IMG/VR virus record: IMGVR_UViG_3300013010_002606
Coordinates: 1-45,238 of that record
Length of the DNA: 45,238 bases
Strand: one strand, 5' to 3'
Origin: a virus
Every line of letters starts with the position of its first letter. Position 1 is the first letter of the stretch. Made by a program: the position numbers and the translations under genes. A model generated the notes under the pieces. It searched no databases. It had not been told where the DNA came from and worked only from the letters and a program-made list of their open reading frames with translations. Of the stretch, positions 29,119 through 37,717 are shown one piece after another.

Positions 29119-29946
29119 CTAAGAAAAAATATTGTTTATATTACCTTCAAATATAAAATGACCAGTATGATCCAACTTCACTAATGGATCAAGCCATATC
29201 TTGCCTTCAATATTTTGCCAGCGACGACAAAACGCATAATCTTCTGATAGATATCTCTTTGTATCAGGTTCTAGATATGTATCAAAAAACAAGTATGTCC
29301 ATTTTGCAAATTCTGGATCCATATTCAAATCATTATTAAAATAAAGATCAGGATATTTGTCGATCATTTTCATAATTACTTCACGCTTGATTAGCATGAA
29401 ACCAGTAGCAGCATCTTTTAATTCTACAAGGCCATCTGCCATTTGTATTTTTGGTTCATCATCATCATCTAAATTTAATTTAAAATTAAGTGCATAGTTT
29501 GAACCAGATGAGTTTAGTAAGTTTGGATCAATTGATGTATTATTTACTACATTGTGTTTTATATTATTCCAGTTCAAATTCTTTTTAGGATATGCACCTA
29601 CAATAATATCTTTATCATGTTGCAGCATATGTAAGATATCAAGTGCATCAAAATTTATATCTGCATCAATAAACATCATATGTGTTGCGTCTGGATTAGC
29701 CATAAAGTATGCTACCATATGACATCTAGCACGGGACACTAGACTTTCATTCGCACTTGTAGTCAGGGAGTATGGTATTTCATTTTTTGTGAACATCATA
29801 TGAGCGCGAGTCCACGACCTAAAGAATGGTTCTGTTACTTGTCCTCCATAACAAGGAGTACAGTAATGAACATGTGTTTTTTTAATAAAGTCTAAATCAA
29901 TATCTTTTCTAAATTTTAGACAATGTTCTAATGCGTTATTATTCAA
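29119..29946 (-). CDS. Glycosyltransferase-like protein
   Basis: 275 residues. It begins with a strand-turn HVHYCTPCYGGQV and has the DxD-type metal and nucleotide-sugar motif in MMFIDADINFD, followed by IIVGAYPKK and a TGFMLIKREVI block typical of family 2/Anp1-like glycosyltransferases in T4-like marine phages. It may decorate phage DNA, capsid or host surface sugars; the acceptor is unknown. The start appears to be TTG at 29946 with a good TTGACA-N17-TATAAT promoter just upstream. Confidence 0.85.
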   Translation of the reverse strand: MNNNALEHCLKFRKDIDLDFIKKTHVHYCTPCYGGQVTEPFFRSWTRAHMMFTKNEIPYSLTTSANESLVSRARCHMVAYFMANPDATHMMFIDADINFDALDILHMLQHDKDIIVGAYPKKNLNWNNIKHNVVNNTSIDPNLLNSSGSNYALNFKLNLDDDDEPKIQMADGLVELKDAATGFMLIKREVIMKMIDKYPDLYFNNDLNMDPEFAKWTYLFFDTYLEPDTKRYLSEDYAFCRRWQNIEGKIWLDPLVKLDHTGHFIFEGNINNIFS

Positions 29947-29976
29947 TTTCTATCCGCTTCATTAATTTAAAATTAT

Positions 29977-30005
29977 ATTATATACGATTCAACTATATTT
30001 GTCAA
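29977..30005 (-). promoter_or_regulatory. Consensus sigma70 promoter for the glycosyltransferase gene
   Basis: Minus-strand TTGACA (30000-30005), 17-base spacer, TATAAT (29977-29982): full consensus. The -35 overlaps the upstream stop. Confidence 0.9.
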
Positions 30006-30679
30006 CCTTTTTGATCTTGTATCCAGTTCTTTGCCTGTGGCATTGATGGTGGCTTATTTAGAAACTTATCAATTGCTCTATCAACTTCTAAGAAATTTTC
30101 TTTACGTTCTGAATCTTCTAGTCCTCCAGAGTTATCAACAATATGAAAATCTCTAGCACCAAATAACTGTTGAAACTTCATAAGATTTTGTTGAACCGCT
30201 TGCCACATCTTGGATACTTGTTCTCTTGGTAGACTTCTAGGACGATTTTCATTACGTTCTTGTGCCACATCTTCACTCGTATTAACAAACAACATCATTG
30301 TTTCATAACCAAGTTCTTTTAATTGTTCGTTTGTTTGTTTAACTTTTGATACATCTTTACCAGTACCGTCGATAATAAGTCCTAGTCGACCGTCAAGATG
30401 TAATGTTTCTTTACGCTTTGTAATCTGTTTTGCACGATCACGAATTTCTTGTCCTTCATCGGAATAGATATCAGCAGGTGTTAATTGTTTGCCTGCTTTG
30501 CGCATCATGTATTCATAGATATCATCCGAGTTTATTGTACGTAGTCCTGTGCCACTTAACATCTTATTGGCAACAAAACTTTTGCCACTGCCTGGTCCAC
30601 CTGCTAAGAATATTGCTTTGAAAATATGAGGATCGTTGACACCCTCATCCATTTGTTTTATAATTTCATTAACACGCAT
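30002..30679 (-). CDS. P-loop kinase (zeta-toxin-like)
   Basis: 225 residues. The Walker A motif AGGPGSGKS (26-34) starts a small P-loop fold, with NSDDIYEYM and LIIDGTGKD following as in zeta-toxin and polynucleotide-kinase-type enzymes, and RNENRPRSLPREQV as the lid region. Members phosphorylate sugars of cell-wall precursors, nucleic-acid ends or small molecules. Many T4-like marine phages have this protein; the substrate is unknown. A GATAAATA box precedes it. Confidence 0.83.
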   Translation of the reverse strand: MRVNEIIKQMDEGVNDPHIFKAIFLAGGPGSGKSFVANKMLSGTGLRTINSDDIYEYMMRKAGKQLTPADIYSDEGQEIRDRAKQITKRKETLHLDGRLGLIIDGTGKDVSKVKQTNEQLKELGYETMMLFVNTSEDVAQERNENRPRSLPREQVSKMWQAVQQNLMKFQQLFGARDFHIVDNSGGLEDSERKENFLEVDRAIDKFLNKPPSMPQAKNWIQDQKG

Positions 30680-30708
30680 TTGTACTTACTCCAATAATTC
30701 TTTATATG

Positions 30709-30716
30709 TATTTATC
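30709..30716 (-). promoter_or_regulatory. Late-type promoter box before the kinase gene
   Basis: Minus-strand GATAAATA, 30 bases before the ATG at 30679, overlapping the stop of the virion gene. Confidence 0.6.
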
Positions 30717-32799
30717 TTGAACCTAAAACTGTTTGAGATTTTATTGATTCCCAAGATGTGATACTATTTGCTATTTTAGGAGAAACATTATTAATAATTC
30801 TAGTATGTCGTGGTTTTATACTGTTTATATAAAGTATACGCTTTTCTTCTTCTTTCACCGTATTAAAATCTGCACCTGGCGATTCATATGTTAGTTCTTT
30901 TCTTACCTTATATAGATCACGTAATGTTTTCTTATATTCAGAAAGTTCTTCGATAATTATTATTGCTTGTTTTTTTTGTCCAGTTTTGAATATAGTAGAA
31001 GCAGATTCAGTATATAGTCTAATGTCATTAATTGTATTCCGAATTAATGTTTGCTGTATAGTCACATCTCTTCCTATAGTAGGTCTCCATTGTGATTTAA
31101 ATACTTTAGAAAGAACCGATAATAGTGGCAACTTGTTACCTTTGTTATCAGTAGTTATATTATTGTCTGCAGTATTTTTAATATCTGCATCAGATGCGGC
31201 AGATAAAATTTGTGGATTAGATGCATCTCCTCTTTGGTCTGGCGAAACAAAATTAGGATCTGCGCCACCTTGTGAAATTCCAATCAAATCTTGAATACTA
31301 GGTAGCGAATCTAATTCTGGAATAGGTAATTGTGGTGTTTCTCCTCTAGACCTAGATACAATATTAGATGATGTTGCTGATATTGAATTACTACCAGTTA
31401 ATGGTTTTTTAACAACACGTTCTGATCCATCAGCCGTGGTAATGGTTTCAAATTCAGAACCTAATCCATTATTATCAGCATATAAGTCAAACAAGTATGC
31501 GTCTATTGGTTGATAGATACTCGCTGCTAGACTAAATGGCGATTGCGGAACTCCTGGCTGTGAAGATGCTGTATCTATTGCACTACTAATAATTGAATCA
31601 ACATCATTTGTAATCGCACGAGGATCGATAGAGGTAGGAATATTAAATCCAGCATTGCCCGTTGGCAAAGGAGCATTTAATAATGCAGCAGCATTTTTTA
31701 ATTCAGATGATCCTGTATTCATCAATACTGCTAATTTACATGGATCCAACATCGCGCCAGCCATTGCCATTGCTGCTAATTTTTCTGCTATCTGTGCTGT
31801 CATATTTGCAACATTTGCTATTTCACTAAATATTTGATCTGCCACGCTTGACACTGCGTTCATTGCACTTGCTGCCATATTTCCCAAATCGCCGAGAATG
31901 TCTTTAATGTTTGGCAATGATTCCATTACAGTAGACAATGCACTATTAACTGCACCAGATATACTACTTATTAATAAATTAATATTATCAGATATCGGTC
32001 CAACTAATCCTGAAATTATATTAGAAACTGTCCCAGAGATTTCATTAAAGAAATCCATGACACCAGACTGATTTAGTATATTTAAAAGTGATGATTTCGC
32101 ACTATCTAATATACTAAACGCACTATCAAAACTGCCTGACATAACACCCATTAATTCATTGAACAAACTACAACTATTATCTTGTTCGCTAAAAGACTTA
32201 TTAAGGCTTGATAAAGTATCGGCATCTTGTAATGTCTGTGGCAAATCTTGAACTTGTAGTTCTGTATGTGAATTTAAATTATTAAACATACTAATAGCAG
32301 CGGTTCCCAAAGTTGCACCAATCAATATCTTATCAAAATCTAATCCAGTTGCTGCCAGTATACCCGCAATAACTGTACTTTGAACAAGAATGCTGCCACC
32401 GTTATTGGTATCAGATAACAGATTAAAAGAATTGTTTGCATTATTTAATGGTACAACACCTGGACTTGTATTGTATTCCGTATAATTTGAAATACCATCT
32501 GTGGAAATTGTACTATACGGATTTGTAAAATTATTGGCTGTTAGTTCACTCGATATGATAGATAATGCGGTCTTTCTATTATATTGTTCTTCCGCAGCAT
32601 TTAACTCTGCTAACTGCGAAGGGGATAATTTTATTTTATTTGTTTCATCATAATACTCTACTGGCGTATTGACAGTTTCTCCCAATGACTCAAATATAAG
32701 ATTGTTTGCAGTAGGATTATTTGACCCCGTTAGACTGCCGCCGCCTTTTCTTATAAATTCTTGATATAGTCTTTCAAATTCCGCTTCGCTCATTGCCAT
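30712..32799 (-). CDS. Large virion protein next to the PAAR spike
   Basis: 695 residues from the ATG at 32799; a GTG at 32808 overlapping the PAAR stop (GTGA) is an alternative. The N-terminus AMSEAEFERLYQEFIRKGGG is helical. The centre (about 160-390) is a long Ala/Ser/Asn/Ile-rich amphipathic stretch (SSISGAVNSALSTVMESLP type), and the C-terminus is charged helix. The position directly after a PAAR tip and before early genes points to a baseplate or tail-tip component, possibly injected with DNA. No family recognised. Confidence 0.75.
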   Translation of the reverse strand: MAMSEAEFERLYQEFIRKGGGSLTGSNNPTANNLIFESLGETVNTPVEYYDETNKIKLSPSQLAELNAAEEQYNRKTALSIISSELTANNFTNPYSTISTDGISNYTEYNTSPGVVPLNNANNSFNLLSDTNNGGSILVQSTVIAGILAATGLDFDKILIGATLGTAAISMFNNLNSHTELQVQDLPQTLQDADTLSSLNKSFSEQDNSCSLFNELMGVMSGSFDSAFSILDSAKSSLLNILNQSGVMDFFNEISGTVSNIISGLVGPISDNINLLISSISGAVNSALSTVMESLPNIKDILGDLGNMAASAMNAVSSVADQIFSEIANVANMTAQIAEKLAAMAMAGAMLDPCKLAVLMNTGSSELKNAAALLNAPLPTGNAGFNIPTSIDPRAITNDVDSIISSAIDTASSQPGVPQSPFSLAASIYQPIDAYLFDLYADNNGLGSEFETITTADGSERVVKKPLTGSNSISATSSNIVSRSRGETPQLPIPELDSLPSIQDLIGISQGGADPNFVSPDQRGDASNPQILSAASDADIKNTADNNITTDNKGNKLPLLSVLSKVFKSQWRPTIGRDVTIQQTLIRNTINDIRLYTESASTIFKTGQKKQAIIIIEELSEYKKTLRDLYKVRKELTYESPGADFNTVKEEEKRILYINSIKPRHTRIINNVSPKIANSITSWESIKSQTVLGSR

Positions 32800-32804
32800 C
32801 TTAA

Positions 32805-33110
32805 TCACCCATTAATATATGTTTTGCCCGCACCAGATGCTACTTTAATTCCACAAGAATGAGAATCATTAACTCTACCGAGTGGTCTGCCATTAACATA
32901 AACATTCGGAGAACCTTGTACTAATGGGGTGACATGCGGAACACATGATGGAGGTGATCCCATTGGTATACCATGTGGAAAAGTTTTATCTCCTGTACGA
33001 TATGCAAGTTTACCTTCGATGATAACATTCTCACTGCCCATGCCACACTTTCCTGGTGCACACGGCGCATGCGCTGTTAACGTATCAGTTGTTCTTGCTG
33101 CTTGTGGCAT
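32805..33110 (-). CDS. PAAR-motif tail-spike tip protein
   Basis: 101 residues. It begins MPQAARTTDTLTAHAP and carries the PAAR repeats: CGMGSENVIIEGKLAYRTGD, SPNVYVNGRPLGRVNDSHSC and SGAGKTYING. These proteins form the sharp metal-bound tip on the gp5-like spike of contractile tails. The conserved His and Cys residues are present. It sits between an Sm-like protein and the large virion protein, a tail-baseplate setting that supports a myovirus. Confidence 0.92.
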   Translation of the reverse strand: MPQAARTTDTLTAHAPCAPGKCGMGSENVIIEGKLAYRTGDKTFPHGIPMGSPPSCVPHVTPLVQGSPNVYVNGRPLGRVNDSHSCGIKVASGAGKTYING

Positions 33111-33421
33111 TATGTAATTAGTCCTGGTGTATCTGGCACAACTAATCCGCTTGTTGCGGCTCTGTATGCATCGGTTGTTTCTTTATTTGTTTTTAGAACT
33201 GCTACTACTTTGTCTGCTTTAAATGACACTTCACCTTCCGCATCGCCAGTAATAGTGAATGGCTGAAATGCTGCGCCCTGTGGCCCAATTGCAATGGTAA
33301 GTGGTCGTGAAAGTACGATTGCGTCACTATTTTCACTAATTAATTTGCCCAATGCTTCTTGCCCACTCATTAGAGAAATGGTGACAATATCATTTACTTT
33401 GTATTTTGATTGTACTAACAT
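33110..33421 (-). CDS. Sm-like beta-barrel phage protein
   Basis: 103 residues. The N-terminal 50 (DIVTISLMSGQEALGKLISENSDAIVLSRP) have the strand pattern of an Sm fold, as in small phage proteins near baseplate genes. The rest is a beta-rich end. Its stop overlaps the PAAR start by one base. The ATG has GAGGATAAA upstream and a late-type box at 33445-33452. Function unknown; an RNA-binding role is not supported by the context. Confidence 0.7.
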   Translation of the reverse strand: MLVQSKYKVNDIVTISLMSGQEALGKLISENSDAIVLSRPLTIAIGPQGAAFQPFTITGDAEGEVSFKADKVVAVLKTNKETTDAYRAATSGLVVPDTPGLIT

Positions 33422-33444
33422 TTTATCCTCATTCTATTATGTTA

Positions 33445-33452
33445 TATTTATT
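33445..33452 (-). promoter_or_regulatory. Late-type promoter box before the Sm-like gene
   Basis: Minus-strand AATAAATA, 24 bases before the ATG at 33421. Confidence 0.45.
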
Positions 33453-33472
33453 CTTTTAATTAACTTATACTA

Positions 33473-33916
33473 TTACATATTTCTAAATTTCAACGTATCC
33501 AGGATAAATTCTTTGGAGAAACGTTTCAAAATATCGAAATCAGCGATTGTATCATTCATACTCTCAAGTATTCCACTACTTCTATTTAATATAAATCCAT
33601 CTACAACACATATAAGATAAATGTCGCCGTATAGTAAGTCGTGGATTAATAAAAGTTCAGGATCTTTATCAGGACATGCATGATGAACAGTGTAGAAACA
33701 CCCTAGTCCGTTTCCACTGTTAGTATAGAATTCTTCACTGATATATTCCCACACATCTGGCCAAATTGTTGGATTATCATAATTAAATCCATGACTATGA
33801 TAATCTAAACTTTTCCACCAATCAATTACGGCTTGCAAATTATCTTCTGTAAAGTTATTTTTAAGTTCTAATCTTCGTTGTCGCCACTCAAAGAGTAGTG
33901 TCGATTTGTCTTTCAT
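33473..33916 (-). CDS. Hypothetical phage protein
   Basis: 147 residues, soluble, with several Trp and the segments AVIDWWKSLDYHSHGFNY and DLLYGDIYLICVVDGFIL. It abuts the stop of the large tail protein (TAAATG), so it is coupled to a virion gene. Proteins of this kind appear in tail modules of T4-like marine phages; the role is unknown. Confidence 0.72.
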   Translation of the reverse strand: MKDKSTLLFEWRQRRLELKNNFTEDNLQAVIDWWKSLDYHSHGFNYDNPTIWPDVWEYISEEFYTNSGNGLGCFYTVHHACPDKDPELLLIHDLLYGDIYLICVVDGFILNRSSGILESMNDTIADFDILKRFSKEFILDTLKFRNM

Positions 33917-36109
33917 TTACATTGACCATCGTTTTATTGTATAACTAATCTCAGTTGTATAGGTTGCATCCTGTACAAAATAAATTTTTAAATTATCGCC
34001 TTTTTCTGTGGATGCTGATAAAGTTGAATTAATCAAATCATTTAGCATTGCTGTATAATTCCATAATGGATCACCAGATGAAATTATAACATCATCGCCA
34101 TCCTGTTTAGTGGCGCCTATGATACCAGTTGTATTCATTGCAGTGTTAAACCAATTATTGATCTCTAACTCAGTTTGATTTGCAACACGAATAACATCTT
34201 CTATAATAACATTGAATTGTATATTAGAAAACTCTACTTCTGGCGCTACTGGCGGTGCAGGCACCGCAGGCGGTGTTGGATATAATGGATTAGGATACAT
34301 CTCTGCTATTCCATCTGAATTTAAATCTTGCCACAACTCAGTGCTTTCGTCTGTTAATTTAACTTGATTTACACCGTGTGGATAACCATTAATTATTTTC
34401 ATAGTACCAGTGCGAAGAAATAAATTGCCTTCTGTTGTACTTTCTTGCTTTAATGAGTAATCAATGAATAACGAACTACATGATTCAAAATGATAGTTTA
34501 AGAATGTATCTGATGTGATATCAAATGTTTTCTTAAATAAACTGGATCGTTTGCCGCTATGATGAGAATATGATGAGAGATGCTGATCTGCAAATATTTG
34601 ATTATATGTATTCTCTGTTAATACTTCTACATTTTTGCGCGTTCTTGCATAGAATGGCGCAGTGAATTCTGGCACATCAATATATCCTACATTTGTTGTA
34701 TCTGCATAATCAGTATCAGATGGACTACCAATTAATGACTTTGTATAATAATATGCGCGGTGTGTGTTGCTATAATCATATAGTGTGAAATCATTTGAAC
34801 CGACTTGATCTTTTTCTTTAATATAAATGGTTGCAAGTCCAACTTCAGATGTTTCAGGTTCTGCATATGTCAACTGAAAGTCAAGTGTATTCTGAACTGC
34901 TATTTCTTCAGTTCTATAAGTTGGCAAAGTAGTGTCATCATATCTATAATAGTTATTAATTTCTTCTATTGTCATTGCGGATAAATCAGATCCAAGCGGA
35001 ACAGTTGCAATCCTAGGAGATAGCAAATCAAACTCTGATAATATAAGATTTAATCCGTTTGAAACATCTCTACTGTAATCAACATAATAATCATTGATTA
35101 CAAGTGACGATCCATCACTTCTAAGATTTGGAGTTGAAAGTGGAGTTACATCCAAGTCCTGTGTTTCAATATCAGTTGTATGAAATTGAAAATCTTGATC
35201 GCCGGAACCAAGATGCTGCCACGTGGTTTGTTTATACCAATAAGTAACTCTATCTGGACCAGTTACAACTGCCACATCACCATCTAATCCAAGACCAGCT
35301 AAGGGTGCATCAGTTGTATAATCAATATTAGCATTTGTTGGATGATAATTAAGAACATGATCAATAACTTCAGATGTCCATTCAGTACCAGTCCACTTGA
35401 ATAAACCAAAATTTGATTTTGTCATATATGTCGAAATATTATTTGGTGCAATATCTTGTGATGGCATCGCATCATTGTGCTTCATATACAATGAAGTTAC
35501 TGTTACATCTCTTACTGAATCATATGTTACCGATGTTACAATACCGTGAGTATAATCTTCAACCCCAATAACTTCTAATACTTCGCCGTCGCCATCCAAT
35601 GGACCAAGGGCAATTGCAGTGAACTGCACATTAATATCATTTGACACAGCCCCCATAGTTCTGTATTCAGTATTGCCAATATTTTTTATAATATATGTTT
35701 TTCCAGGATCAATTTCAGAAGATGGTATTCTGTTATCAGCATATTTGTATTCTTTTAGATATACTGTTTCGCCGACTGATAATTGTACATTACCTTTCCA
35801 TTCTACATTTTGCAAATAAAAATGCATTGCGTCAATTAGTGCATCAACATCTTGTACATTTCTTATTACTAAATCTTCATCAATTTTTAAACCAGGTTCA
35901 GGATTATCATCACTATCTAACCAAGTTTGTATAACTGCGTGTGCATTTGCAAATGCATCAAATTGAATTTCATCAATAGCATCGTCAATGCCAACGAACA
36001 ATTGATTAGTATCGGTAGTAAACCCCATTTCACCGGTGTCTAATGTATCAACGCCTATTTCCGACCGGAGGCCGCGTCTTAGTAGAATTTTTACGTTTGT
36101 TATTGCCAT
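33917..36109 (-). CDS. Tail-fibre or baseplate protein with fibre-attachment N-terminus
   Basis: 730 residues. The start MAITNVKILLRRGLRSEIG followed by TGEMGFTTDTNQLFVGIDD is the short repeat found at the N-terminus of phage major tropism and fibre proteins. The rest is predominantly beta, Thr/Asp/Tyr-rich, with a Pro-rich linker near 620 (YPTPPAVPAPPVAPEVEF). There is no signal peptide. A GATAAATA box at 36134 and a GGAGTTACACGAA site precede it. Likely a host-contacting or baseplate-fibre protein. Confidence 0.82.
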   Translation of the reverse strand: MAITNVKILLRRGLRSEIGVDTLDTGEMGFTTDTNQLFVGIDDAIDEIQFDAFANAHAVIQTWLDSDDNPEPGLKIDEDLVIRNVQDVDALIDAMHFYLQNVEWKGNVQLSVGETVYLKEYKYADNRIPSSEIDPGKTYIIKNIGNTEYRTMGAVSNDINVQFTAIALGPLDGDGEVLEVIGVEDYTHGIVTSVTYDSVRDVTVTSLYMKHNDAMPSQDIAPNNISTYMTKSNFGLFKWTGTEWTSEVIDHVLNYHPTNANIDYTTDAPLAGLGLDGDVAVVTGPDRVTYWYKQTTWQHLGSGDQDFQFHTTDIETQDLDVTPLSTPNLRSDGSSLVINDYYVDYSRDVSNGLNLILSEFDLLSPRIATVPLGSDLSAMTIEEINNYYRYDDTTLPTYRTEEIAVQNTLDFQLTYAEPETSEVGLATIYIKEKDQVGSNDFTLYDYSNTHRAYYYTKSLIGSPSDTDYADTTNVGYIDVPEFTAPFYARTRKNVEVLTENTYNQIFADQHLSSYSHHSGKRSSLFKKTFDITSDTFLNYHFESCSSLFIDYSLKQESTTEGNLFLRTGTMKIINGYPHGVNQVKLTDESTELWQDLNSDGIAEMYPNPLYPTPPAVPAPPVAPEVEFSNIQFNVIIEDVIRVANQTELEINNWFNTAMNTTGIIGATKQDGDDVIISSGDPLWNYTAMLNDLINSTLSASTEKGDNLKIYFVQDATYTTEISYTIKRWSM

Positions 36110-36126
36110 TTCGTGTAACTCCTAGA

Positions 36127-36816
36127 TTACATGTATTTATCAAAATACTCTTGAACCTTAGTAGCCCACAATAATGAATACTTATCGAATTCTTCACCTT
36201 CGACAACAAATTCTTGATAATTTCCAAGATTGTCTGCCTCGGCATCCCATCCAATCATCATAATGACAATTGTACGAATATCTGTTCCATACAACTCATT
36301 ATGTGCAGCGGCATATGCTGCACCTTGAAGAAAGTAATCATCAATCCACTGACGTTTTTTTGGTTTACGTGTAGTTTTAAAGTCGATGATTGCCTGCTGT
36401 CCTTTATAAACACCAATACAATCTGCAGTTCCAGCATATAGACCAGGATAATACAGAGGTACTTCTGTTCCCCATACTTCATTAATCTTACTAAGACCAT
36501 CTTTAATAACAATATCTGAAAGTTCTTTAGCCATTTGATGAATTAAATTTGATCCGTTAGGTCTATCTTCTTCTAGAATAAACTTTTCTAAGTGTAAGTG
36601 TACTTGCGTACCAATACCAGTAGCAAGATTCATGATACGATTTGCTTCTTCATTTCCAACGCGCTTGCGCCATTCATGTAGCGATGTTTTATCTGCAAGT
36701 GCACTCAAAACGGTTGTGACACTCGGTAATGGCTTACCTTCGGGTGTTTGGTAATGACGAGATCCGTCTACATTCACACGTGACAGAGGGGCATAGGTAT
36801 AAGTTTCTTTTATCAT
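36127..36816 (-). CDS. PD-(D/E)XK exonuclease, probably leaderless
   Basis: 229 residues from the ATG at 36816. The core PD-(D/E)XK signature is GTADCIGVYKGQQAIIDFKTT, with Asp in the D position and the DxK-type pair in DFK; the N-terminal LPSVTTVLS and GTQVHLHLEKFI blocks match MGME1/Cas4-like single-strand exonucleases. A longer frame to 36885 overlaps a terminator and promoter and is not the gene. The -10 TATAGT ends 7 bases before the ATG, so the mRNA probably starts at or next to the start codon. Confidence 0.9.
   Translation of the reverse strand: MIKETYTYAPLSRVNVDGSRHYQTPEGKPLPSVTTVLSALADKTSLHEWRKRVGNEEANRIMNLATGIGTQVHLHLEKFILEEDRPNGSNLIHQMAKELSDIVIKDGLSKINEVWGTEVPLYYPGLYAGTADCIGVYKGQQAIIDFKTTRKPKKRQWIDDYFLQGAAYAAAHNELYGTDIRTIVIMMIGWDAEADNLGNYQEFVVEGEEFDKYSLLWATKVQEYFDKYM
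36134..36141 (-). promoter_or_regulatory. Late-type promoter box before the large tail protein
   Basis: Minus-strand GATAAATA 25 bases before the ATG at 36109, inside the end of the exonuclease gene. Confidence 0.65.
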
Positions 36817-36822
36817 GACTTT

Positions 36823-36851
36823 ACTATACCATATCTTCGTTAACTTGTCAA
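36823..36851 (-). promoter_or_regulatory. Sigma70 promoter giving a leaderless exonuclease mRNA
   Basis: Minus-strand TTGACA (36846-36851), 17-base spacer, TATAGT (36823-36828), followed by AAAGTC and then ATG. Confidence 0.88.
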
Positions 36852-36882
36852 GAAAAAAGCGTAAGAGAAATCTCTTACGCTT
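36852..36882 (-). terminator. Rho-independent terminator after the HeH-like gene
   Basis: Twelve-pair stem AAGCGTAAGAGA/TCTCTTACGCTT (36857-36882) with a 2-base centre, followed on the minus strand by TTTTTTC. The -35 box of the next promoter starts directly after. Confidence 0.9.
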
Positions 36883-36907
36883 CAATATGTTATAATTTTT
36901 TAATTAA

Positions 36908-37396
36908 TTACATATGTTTTTTTAATTCTTTAATCATATCTGTTTTTGTACGTCTACGATCAAGTTGAACTCCTAAATTTTCATCTGCCCAAATATCAAT
37001 TTGTTTTTTAGTCATACTTTCGAAATCAACAATATCTGATACTTCTTTATTATTTTTAGTGTCTACAATTAAACTAGTTTCAGTTTTTTCTACAGTAATT
37101 GGAGTAACAGTTTCAACTACTGCATCTTTTACTTTTTCTTCAACCGCAATTGTAATTTGTTGCTTTTCGCTTTCAAGTTTTTTTGTATTCTCAATAGATA
37201 TACTTTTTTCAATTAATTCAGCATTCTGTCTTGCCAATTTATTTGCTAATGTCTCTCTCCGTCGTTCTGCAACTTCAGGAGATAAACGTTTGAGTGTTTC
37301 TTCTGTACTAGAAGTTTTAACATTATTAAGTATATCTTTCATTTCCGATTTAGAAACGACTTTCAGTTCTTTGTTACCTTTTATAATAAGTGGCAT
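36908..37396 (-). CDS. Hypothetical protein with C-terminal SAP/HeH-like motif
   Basis: 162 residues. A charged coiled-coil region (30-100) and an acidic-hydrophobic linker lead to the last 35 residues, MTKKQIDIWADENLGVQLDR then KTDMIKELKKHM. That is the helix-extended-helix pattern of SAP/LEM/Rho-N-like motifs, which bind DNA, RNA or protein. The TAATG overlap with the next-upstream gene couples translation. Likely a head or assembly protein because of its neighbours. Confidence 0.75.
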   Translation of the reverse strand: MPLIIKGNKELKVVSKSEMKDILNNVKTSSTEETLKRLSPEVAERRRETLANKLARQNAELIEKSISIENTKKLESEKQQITIAVEEKVKDAVVETVTPITVEKTETSLIVDTKNNKEVSDIVDFESMTKKQIDIWADENLGVQLDRRRTKTDMIKELKKHM

Positions 37397-37716
37397 TATT
37401 TCATTCTCCGTGAGGTTGCTTTAGTAGCAAGTTTTTTAACAATATCTTTAGAATCATCATCATTATTTGATGTGGGGGCAAATTCTAGATCAATACTGGT
37501 TAAACTTACATTACTAACATATTTACTTTTTGATAAAATATCAATCAAACTTTCGGCAGTGATTGCATGTCCTAAATCATTTAATTCACGTACCATTATA
37601 TCAGTACCAATAGTATTAATGTCATTCGCTTTTAAGCGAACAAGATATACGTTTATATCATTGATAAGTTGTGACTTATAATTTTCATTTTCGCTTAAAA
37701 GTGTTGAAATTTTCAT
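37396..37716 (-). CDS. Hypothetical conserved phage protein
   Basis: 106 residues, soluble. Its first 75 residues (INDINVYLVRLKANDINTIG ... LIDILSKSKYVSNVSLTSI) resemble a small helix-strand domain found beside head genes of T4-like marine phages; the tail is basic. It stops overlapping the HeH-like gene as TAATG. The function is unknown. Confidence 0.75.
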   Translation of the reverse strand: MKISTLLSENENYKSQLINDINVYLVRLKANDINTIGTDIMVRELNDLGHAITAESLIDILSKSKYVSNVSLTSIDLEFAPTSNNDDDSKDIVKKLATKATSRRMK

Positions 37717-37717
37717 A

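Noticed and set aside
36817-36885. N-terminal extension of the exonuclease frame
   Set aside because: The extension runs through a perfect terminator hairpin and a consensus promoter; the family similarity begins only after the ATG at 36816.
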